From assembly GCA_910589415.1 (NCBI GenBank), contig OU342630.1, positions 83,758,186 through 83,822,185 on the forward strand: a DNA stretch of 64,000 bases. The letters run 5' to 3'. A model generated the notes under the pieces. It was not told the origin of the DNA and did no database searches. It saw only the letters and a program-made list of their open reading frames with translations. Both the position numbers and the translations under genes were made by a program. Below are positions 56,898 through 64,000 of this stretch, piece by piece. How positions within the stretch are numbered: position 1 is the first letter of the stretch; each line of letters starts with the position of its first letter. The stretch is from Malachius bipustulatus. Taxonomy: Eukaryota; Arthropoda; Insecta; Coleoptera; Melyridae.

Positions 56898-57470
56898 CTT
56901 TGGTAATGTTGCACTGTTTAGCGTCATCGGTAAGTCAGGCCTTAGGTCAGGGTAGTTTTTTTTGTTTTAAGGCAATGTCGGCCAGCCGAATAACAAATGC
57001 GGATCACTAAGACAGGTCTTTGGTCAGGGTAGGTTTTTTTTCCTTCAAAATGTCCCTAAAATTAAAAAAAAACTACCCTGAATTACCGGCGGTGACACTA
57101 CAGTCTTTTGCTTTTGGTTTTCCGCTTTTGTCAATTGCTTTTCCTAGTAGGTATGTCAAATGGTTTTCTTATTTTTCTATCTATCAATGATTATAGTCAT
57201 TGATTTATCAATCAATTTCCTTTTATGTCAAATCAGTTTCACTTTATGTCAATAATTGCTTTTCTTATTTACGTGCAGTGACAGTATCATAAATATTGGA
57301 AAAGCATTTGGTATAAAAGGAATCTCATTTGACAAAAAAGGAATTTCAATTGAGAAATCACGCACTGACGTTTGATAAATGGGAAAAGCATTTGACAAAT
57401 TAGGAAAAGCAATTGACAAAAGACGAAAACCAAAAGAAAAAGACTGTAAAGTGCAACATTACCAAACCTG
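56898..57470. mobile_element. Inverted-repeat element hosting a second foldback
   Basis: TTTGGTAATGTTGCACT at ~56900 pairs with AGTGCAACATTACCAAA at ~57450-57467. Inside, GGTCAGGGTAG.TTTTTTT occurs twice on the left and once inverted (AAAAAAAACTACCCTGA near 57068). The 57099-57448 foldback lies immediately before the right end, so the right arm is displaced by an insertion. Confidence 0.7.
57099..57448. mobile_element. Foldback, TACAGTCTTTTGCTTTTGG family, short copy
   Basis: TACAGTCTTTTGCTTTTGGT (57099) pairs with the inverse ending GACTGTA (57448). It has the same TTTGTCAAATG/GGAAAAGC modules as 32691-33649 but a ~600-bp smaller centre. Both copies share the GTGCAGTGACAGTATCATAA phrase (57275-57295; inverse at 33464-33486). 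Confidence 0.88.
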
Positions 57471-57785
57471 AACTTTTCGGTAATAAGATAAGATCCAATT
57501 TTATCTGAAGTTTTCTTTTTTTAATTCAGGCAATATTTGGAAATGAACACTTTTTACTTAGATAGGTTACCTATGCAAAATATTTCCAAACCCTTATTTC
57601 ATAGATAAGTATTTACCCGAGTATTTACCCCAATACCTAATAGGGTGGCTTGGCCAGATAATGAACACTGAACAGTACCCAGTAAATGAACAAATTGAGC
57701 GTTTTTAATTAAAAACACAGAAAAATTAAGAAATTTACTCTACACATTATAGTTATACGTATTTGTATCTATTTGCTTTTTGAGA

Positions 57786-57817
57786 ATGAATCGCCGGTCA
57801 GATAATTCGACAATTAG
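57786..57817 (+). CDS. Candidate first coding exon, phase-2 donor, at a transposon edge
   Basis: ATG at 57786 encodes MNRRSDNSTI plus AG, then GTAAGTAT (GT at 57818). Phase 2. The donor overlaps the left end of the 57819-58130 inverted-repeat element, so it would be transposon-contributed or, more simply, chance. Confidence 0.18.
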
Positions 57818-57818
57818 G

Positions 57819-58130
57819 TAAGTATGGTTTGTCCAGTGAGTGTTGTCCGGTGGGATGCCACACTGATCCTGACTATAAACGATTTTATTTTATGAAATTT
57901 AATTCGTACAATTATAATAATTAAGTTATATGATAATTATAATATTTATTATTAATTAATATAAGTAAGTATTGTAATACAATAATTGATTCGATTCGTA
58001 CAATTATTATAATAATTAGTAATTAGTACGTACTACGAATTAAATGGCATTTAATAAAATCGTTTATAGTCAGGATCATATGTGTGGCATTTCACCGGAC
58101 AACACTCACTGAACAAACCATATTCACTTA
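57819..58130. mobile_element. Inverted-repeat element of about 310 bp
   Basis: TATGGTTTGTCCAGTGAGTG (from ~57823) pairs with CACTCACTGAACAAACCATA, the arms being ~110 bp with GTTGTCCGGTG, GCCACAC, ATCCTGACTATAAACG and AAATTTAATTCGTA-like pairs. The centre is AT-only and imperfectly palindromic. Confidence 0.88.
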
Positions 58131-58251
58131 TGAGAAATATAATTAAGATTTAAGTTTACTTAAAGGAAAGCCTCATTATAATTCTCTATACCAAAATCCA
58201 CTCTTCATAAGAAAATAGACGAAAGTGCCCACTTAAATAATGTCAGAATAA

Positions 58252-58271
58252 CCCCCCCCCCCCCCCCCCCC
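58252..58271 (+). repeat. (C)20 homopolymer
   Basis: Twenty consecutive C residues in otherwise AT-rich DNA; possible length error or polymorphism. Confidence 0.9.
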
Positions 58272-58410
58272 TTGAAATTCGGAATCAAGAAGAAGAAAGA
58301 CGTTTAAAAATTTAATTTGGCTGAAGCATCCCAATGAAGTGAATTAGAATAAGACACTATAAATTTTTTTAAAGAAGCTCTCAAGCGAATAGGTACGTTT
58401 GAAGACATTT

Positions 58411-59136
58411 TTGGCGTGGACCCAAGTCAAGTTAGCCACGCTTCGGCCAGGGAGAGGGACTTATTATTTTTTTTTTGTTTTTTTATGGCTGAAATGGAAA
58501 GGAATATCTTGTTTTGGTTTATGAAATGAAAAATTAAAAAAAAAATCAATATTTCAATTAATCGACCCTGTATCTCGGTTAAGAACCATTTTCGAGAAAA
58601 ACATTTCTCCTAATTTCCTTATTATTTAACCTTTTTGTAAACGTCCTCCAATTTATGGTACTCTATTTAGAAACACCTATATAATAATAATTAAGGTATG
58701 GCTAGTCGACTTTAATAATTATAAAACAAATTCGAAGTCTTTCCCTTACGCTGAAAAATTGAAAAGGTGTCATCATGGCTTCAATAACAACCTCGATAAC
58801 AACTATACAAGGTGATTCAGTCAGTGGTAAGTATCACAAATTGCAGGGCTTGTAGAACCTAAAATAATGAGAAAATTCCGAGGCCGATAACGTGGCTAGC
58901 CGTTCATGGAGTCAAGATTGTTACGAAATTTTCAGTTTACGCGTTTACGGTAATTTTTCATTGGGTGAAATTTCTTAATTATACTTTCATAAACCAAAAC
59001 AAGACATTTCTTTCCAATTCAGCTATAAAAAAACGAAAAAAAAAAAGAAATTATATTCCTCGTTATATTTCAAGTCCTCCATGGCCGAAAGCGTGGCTGG
59101 CCGAAGCGTGGCTAACTTGACTTGGGTTTGGCGTGG
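58411..59136. mobile_element. Mutator-like foldback with perfect 9-bp target duplication
   Basis: TTGGCGTGG at 58411-58419 and 59128-59136 flanks a 708-bp element (58420-59127) starting ACCCAAGTCAAGTTAGCCAC and ending with the exact inverse. The outermost ~30 bp are perfect (through GCTTCGGCCA). The arms then pair less well through AAACCAAAACAAGA.ATT and ATTTCATAAACC phrases. A 9-bp duplication with long inverted ends is the Mutator (MULE) signature. The interior has only a short frame starting at 58774. Confidence 0.92.
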
Positions 59137-59447
59137 TACCAAATGTTTATACAGCTATTTTAAATCAAAAAATTAGGGCGGTCGATATTTAAAAATTTTA
59201 AAAATATGAATGACTGTCATGAGAGAAATAATCCATCTTCAGAGGTGGATATCTCAAGAAAATGAGTTTTTGTGGGATTATGCCCATGGAGACTTCGCTG
59301 ATCTACTCATCGGAAACTATACTGTTCCCCTCGCTGTTCCCCAAAATTACATCAAATTTAACCTCGAATTTAACCGGGAGCCAATTCCCATAAGGATTCT
59401 GCGAGGTCCTGCATATTCTTAAACTTCCTTATAGCTACTTATAATAA
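59137..59447 (+). CDS. Unidentified coding-like remnant
   Basis: The frame 59210-59422 (first ATG at 59218) reads HLQRWISQENEFLWDYAHGD then FADLLIGNYTVPLAVPQNYI then KFNLEFNREPIPIRILRGPA. It is unusually balanced in composition for this window, with Trp, Pro and Arg, as in real protein. Just upstream a separate open frame crosses the MULE target site (see Part 2). I do not recognise either. A fragment of a transposon, captured or host gene are all possible. Confidence 0.3.
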
Positions 59448-59642
59448 TCCCAGATCAAAATGCTTGGCTCAGATGAAAACACTGACTTTACTAAAAAAAA
59501 AAACATTTCGGAGAAACGGCAAGCAGAAAATCTTTCTCGAAACATGACGTAAGTTTCTATACTTACCTACTTGCCGCTTCTCCGAAATGGCTTTTTTAGT
59601 AATGTCAGTTAGGTACTTACTGCCATCAATTTTGATTTGGGA
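59448..59642. mobile_element. Small inverted-repeat element
   Basis: CTGACTTTACTAAAAAAA (59482) pairs with CTTTTTTAGTAATGTCAG (to 59608), including CATTTCGGAGAA.CGGCAAG and its inverse. Outer TCCCAGATCAAAAT / ATTTTGATTTGGGA extends the pairing to 59448-59642. Confidence 0.75.
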
Positions 59643-59649
59643 CTACATA

Positions 59650-60870
59650 TAATCAATGTCAATTTTTTCATTTTCGTGTACGTATGACAATTTTTTTGAC
59701 ACCCTAGATTAGGTATTACCAGGGCTGATTACCTTACCAGCTGATTTTTCGTGTCCCACCGCGATCAGATGAATAGAGTTGGAATTTCGGTTGTAATAGA
59801 CCGTAGAGCGAGCTGTAGAGGTACTTCTCAGAATTTTTTATGGCAGAGATTCCGAATTATAATAAATAGCCAAGCATATAACATCCACTCTAGTTACACA
59901 CGTGAATTGTTAATTGAGAAGATGGTGGTGCGAGGAAGGCTGTAATTAATTTGTAGTAGATATTAGTTTCATTTTCAAAATTTATTTAACCCGTTTAGCA
60001 GGAAATGACGCTGTAGAGACGCTATAAATTTTTCAATTATCTAGTTTTTTATTAGGTAATTTCACCGAATTTTTGTATAATAATTACTTTACTAATTAGA
60101 TATTTGTATAGCATTTATATGGAGAGCTCGATGGAGAGGTTCCCCGCTTAAGGGGTAATTTCTCTCATTTTTACAGCTGGATTTCTGAAATTGGAAAGTT
60201 TCCTGTGACCGGGCCCCGAGAGTATAATACATATAACTACATACTCAATTGTGGTTGTACCCGCGCCGGATACTTAGCCACTCCCGTTGCTAAGTTGCCC
60301 CGAGTAAAATAGCTACACTTCCATAACTAACTTATAAAAATAGCGTAAGTTTTATTATGCGGTAATAATTAATTGACCAACATTTCTTCTGTCGATGGAA
60401 TGGGGGAAGAAATTCGAAGATTGCAAACTAACCACCTCGCTAACCACAGAGATGTGTTGTTGGTAGGTACTATGAACCTGATGAATTCATCAAAGTATTT
60501 ATTTTATTGTTTTTCTTTCCTAGTTTTCTTGATTTCAAAATCACATTTTTAAAGCTTTCTGAAAATAAATATGACAACACATTGGTCGCTAACACAAATT
60601 CAGCATTACAAGAAGTTTGTGTGAATCCTGAAAAGCATAGAATAGGAAGAGGGAATAATCAGTTATATAATTATTATTGTTGTCGGATGTTATCATTAAC
60701 ATGTAATGACAAGTCTATAAGATAACAATAGTTATTCCTCTTATTCGTTGTATTGTTGTAGTCTTCTGTATTAAACTCGATATAATATAACCTCAAGCTA
60801 ACGTCGACTAGGAATTGATATACATAGTATAAATTCATTTTATTGTTCCATGCACAGTACCTCCCTCTCC
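59650..60870. other. AT-rich interval; a weak exon candidate
   Basis: ATG at 60395 gives 22 codons plus TG before TG|GTAGGT (GT at 60463), phase 2; an overlapping frame is also open. The frame 59751-59945 has no recognisable domain. No gene supported. Confidence 0.35.
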
Positions 60871-60879
60871 AAAAATTTT

Positions 60880-61890
60880 AACACGCTGTATCTTCAAAAC
60901 AGAAAACAAGGATCCTTTTCAAAAATTATAAAAGGAAACAACCTCGTGAAGCGAACCGGGAAAAATCAGGAGAAAATTTTAGCTGTAGCGTATTCGATTG
61001 ACCACCGAATAATATCATTTGACCCGAGATTTGACCTCTTGTTTTTGTGTAAAAATTACAAAAATAAAAATTCCCGGTAACTTCACAAAAATTTCTAAAT
61101 TCTGTTAACAGTGACGCTTTATTGTTCATTCGTTTGACCACCGATTAATTTTGTTTGACCACTTCCAGAAGAAAAAAATTTTTTCGTGCCGGCTAACTTT
61201 GCATCTCTTTGGAAGCTAAGAACTTGCTCACGTCGTTTGGCCATCTCTTAAAAACGAATCATCAGAGTTGAAATCGTTTGACCACCCCCCTCGCCAGGAA
61301 AAAAGCTCGCTGTATTGGAGAGAATACCTAAGCGCAAGCGGTCTTGGCTGACTTCTCAAAATTTCCAAAATTCTGTAATTACTGATGATTGCTCAGTCGT
61401 TTGACCACCAACATATTTTGTTTGAGCACGTCCAGAAAAAAAGATATATTTTTTACCGTCCCGGCTAACTTCACATCCCTTTGGAAGCTAAGTGGCTGTT
61501 TTCCAGGGGTTGAAATTTGCTCACGCCGTTCTGGGGGGTCCATCAGTTCTATCACTTATGTCCACCCGCGAAATGGATGATGGATGTTAATTTTAAAGAT
61601 AAAAAATCGAGTAAAAATTTAAACTTTGCGGATTTGTGTAATTAATATACACACCTAGGACCACAGAATGGCATAATCAGTGTTTTTATTTCATAATCAA
61701 AATTTTTAGAAGTTAAGTTAGCCGGAAATTTTTCCTTTTGAAAATCACACAAAACGAAAAGAAATCGAACAAAAATTATTCGATGGTCAACCGTGGTCAA
61801 ACAACGGTCGATCGAATGCGCTTAGCAAAAAAAAAACAATTCCTTGAATTGTTGAATTGTTGTCGTATTTTTTTTAATCAACACCCTGTA
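60880..61890. repeat. Diverged direct repeats with TTTGACCACC motif
   Basis: About 61080-61245 and 61350-61525 share CTTC.CAAAA.TTTC.AAATTCTGT, CGTTTGACCACC, TTTTGTTTGA.CAC.TCCAGAA, CCGGCTAACTT and TTTGGAAGCTAAG in order, ~265 bp apart. A shorter relative at ~60990-61085 has GATTGACCACCGAATAAT. Element-like ends: AACACGCTGTA near 60883 and CAACACCCTGTA near 61880. Confidence 0.65.
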
Positions 61891-63530
61891 ATAACGGACT
61901 TGAGATTTTGAAATTGTCTTTGTAGTATGGTGCTGGGCGAGGAGGGTGGAAGATCAAGATGTAAGTAAGATCAGCAGATCACAATGTAAATTTGACATGA
62001 TTTCAAGTCAGCAGTGTCACTATTATCTTCATTGTTTAGTTGCTGCTGGGACTAATGGACGAATTGTAAATGTTAAACCAAACTTCTTCTTATCAGTACT
62101 AACAAAAGACATTTACCTACTACTCACAAGTTCCTTGCCCTTCAGTCATTTCGAAATTTCAGGAAGCCTATTGCGAGAACAGATTTTTCGGTGTTAGAGC
62201 TAATCTCTTATTGAATTATGAATTATTGTGATAAATTTATTCACAGAAAACGTCTTGTAAAGGTTTACAAAAAAAAATTGTGCGAAATAATGAAAGTCAC
62301 ATTCAGATGTCTTCAATGGAACCAATTATTTACGCCAAGCCTGGCTTAATATAAGATTAGCGTTTTGCGAAACCATAGAAGATTGATTGAAAAGGTTATA
62401 TTTTCACCAGTTACAGGAAATCGATGCAATTTCTGTTATTGCAAAATGACCAAAAATAAATTCAATAAAGCTTGTCGAATACTAAAGTATACAATTATTA
62501 TCGGCATATTTCTCGTACCTACATCTCGGTATTATACGTCTTAGATAAGGTCGGAAATTCATTCATTTATACGATAAAGTCTATATCTAAGCGAAAAATT
62601 ACTCAGAAATTCGATTTTCCTTCATAGCAAGAGGGGGGAACGCCATGCAGCGACGGTTTTTCTTGTGGTCTTCTCATTCATGCCTACTAGTTAGTCCCCC
62701 TGAGTTCAAAGTTCTGCTACTAATATACTGCTGCTGTTAAATTATACGTAGATTAGCATTATTGGCCATCACACTCACAACATAATAAAAGGATGGCTAT
62801 GATTATGATTACATTAGCGTTATAAATTACAATACGAAAGGGGGTAAAAGTCGATGAGATTTGCATGAATTCTTGTAGGTTAACAAACTGTCGAGCAGAC
62901 TGGAAGCAGTATGTAATTATGAGGGGTTAACAATAATGAGCAGGGGACACACCAAAATTATGCCTATTAATATGGTGTGGAAACTTTGAGACTTGAACTT
63001 TGAACTCGGACTGCTCATATAACTCTATAAGAATTCGATCCTTTAGAGACAATGATTTACGAGGACGAGGGGCGATTGTTAGCGAGTAGAAGACTCTATT
63101 TTCTCTACGACTATACTTCAAAATCATTTAACAGCTTTATAAATAAAATTGAAATAATAGGCTCATAGAACATTTCAGCAAAATATTTACCATTGTTAAT
63201 GTTAGAAAATGCGGAATGCACTTACTTTTTTCTTTATTAAATAGTCTGTCCAATGAAAACATTAATCCCAAGAATCAAAAGAGAAGTTCAATAGTTCAAT
63301 GCATCAAATGGTTTTCAGTTTCCAGCCAAATTCCTTATTATTATTTGTATAACATCATGGTCATCATGACCATGACGATCGTGACGTTTGTGTTTATAAA
63401 GTCGAAGAAAGCGAGCTGGCAGCTTGAAATTTTCGGACATAATAGAATTACAATAAATGAGGACAAAACAAAATCATTGCCAGCGGCAGTCAAGCCAACA
63501 TCTTTTCATTACGTTTATCCAAACTAATTG
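61891..63530. other. AT-rich interval, no gene seen
   Basis: Frames of 66-103 codons at 61946, 62927 and 63216 lack recognisable domains. Confidence 0.4.
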
Positions 63531-63573
63531 TTTTGTTCGTGGCCAGCCTGGAGCTCAGTGCACGCGTACTTAC

Positions 63574-63647
63574 GCCTCTGTTTCGTAAACGACTTCGCGG
63601 ATTCTTTCTCGGTCGCTGTCTTGTATGGGTAATTGAAATAGCATTCA
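63574..63647 (-). CDS. Candidate exon on the minus strand
   Basis: A 74-bp CpG-rich stretch is preceded on the minus strand by an acceptor-like GATTTACAG and followed by a strong donor GC|GTAAGTACG (GT at 63573-63572). All three frames are open, so the frame cannot be chosen; the ATG at 63644 would give MLFQLPIQDSDRERI and so on. It conflicts in strand with the plus-strand candidates, unless there is a divergent or antisense transcript. Confidence 0.28.
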
Positions 63648-63746
63648 CTGTAAATCAATTTATTTTATTAGAATTTAATTGTATCTTCATTATATAGATT
63701 TTTTTATCATACTTTATGATTATACCACCTACCTATTATAGTGAGA

Positions 63747-63760
63747 ATGAATTCAGCACG
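63747..63760 (+). CDS. Candidate 14-nt first coding exon, phase-2 donor
   Basis: ATG at 63747 (GTGAGAATGAAT, A at -3) encodes MNSA plus CG, then GTAAGTGAT (GT at 63761). It lies ~190 bp downstream of a CpG-rich block with initiator-like GCTCAGTGCACG (about 63553). Same size and phase as at 15601, 30241 and 50946. Confidence 0.28.
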
Positions 63761-64000
63761 GTAAGTGATGGCTTTGTGGTATTGTTTGCATTATGGTGCA
63801 AATTATAATGAAACAAAGAAGCAAAAACTAACTTTGAAAATGTTTGAATTTTTTTTAAATTTGCTTGTAGAAATTGCAATATCAGCTGGTGGCTTATCGA
63901 TAATAAGCCTCTACTCTCTTATTATAATAAGCATTAGTCATTATAAGCGATTATTATAGTCGATCATCATTCAGCATTTTACAATACAACATACAACATT

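Noticed and set aside
58774..58850. ATG frame with GTAAGT donor inside the MULE foldback
   Set aside because: Phase 1, unlike the other candidates, and wholly inside a transposon.
61928..61962. ATG frame into GTAAGTAAG
   Set aside because: Good donor but phase 1; kept only as a counter-example to the phase-2 pattern.
1..64000. CRISPR arrays, operons, rRNA or complete tRNA genes
   Set aside because: No regular spacer arrays, no bacterial gene organisation, and no complete cloverleaf; the only B-box-like site (41027) lacks an A-box.

Overview
The window looks like AT-rich, non-coding nuclear DNA from an arthropod, most likely an insect; I cannot settle the order. The evidence is relics of insect-type DDE transposases (DUF4817-like and IS630/Tc1-like), R1/LOA-like and Jockey/CR1-like LINE fragments, a PIF/Harbinger element, and many dispersed inverted-repeat elements with TACAGGGTG...CACCCTGTA ends. 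There is no operon, Shine-Dalgarno or other prokaryotic signal. No complete host gene is visible. The only long intact reading frame is a 5'-truncated LINE ORF2 at 34.8-37.4 kb (minus strand).

Layout. 0-8 kb: a 1-kb foldback, a diverged direct/inverted repeat array split by a small insertion with a ~17-bp target duplication, an old foldback arm and a 440-bp foldback. 8.5-9 kb: transposase relic split by a 148-bp MITE. 10.7-11.5 kb: foldback plus a dispersed repeat. 14.3-15.1 kb: probable LTR remnant (minus) with a tRNA-Lys-type primer site and an internal minisatellite. 17 kb: tandem duplication. 18.6-20.2 kb: two adjoining foldbacks. 24.5-26 kb: a foldback with a second foldback inserted in its left arm. 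27.3-32.3 kb: three transposase relics, one carrying a LINE with a 7-bp target duplication. 32.7-33.6 kb: foldback. 34.5-37.4 kb: LINE. 37.5-41 kb: a 3.46-kb element with ~1.14-kb near-identical inverted arms around a decayed gene. 41.5-42.1 kb: PIF/Harbinger element. 45-48.1 kb: three foldbacks. 48.5-49 kb: LINE relic. 51.9-54.5 kb: three foldbacks. 55 kb: GC-rich promoter-like block. 56.9-59.6 kb: four more inverted-repeat elements, one a Mutator-like foldback with a perfect 9-bp target duplication.

Host signal is weak. Several short ATG-to-splice-donor stretches on the plus strand outside repeats end in the same codon phase (phase 2), with initiator-like motifs upstream of some. This would fit alternative first coding exons of one plus-strand gene whose common exons lie beyond the right edge, with the window being mostly its 5' introns. 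This is inference. A possible minus-strand exon lies at 63.6 kb and a possible RFX X-box at 22.5 kb. Everything else is AT-rich sequence in which I see no gene.
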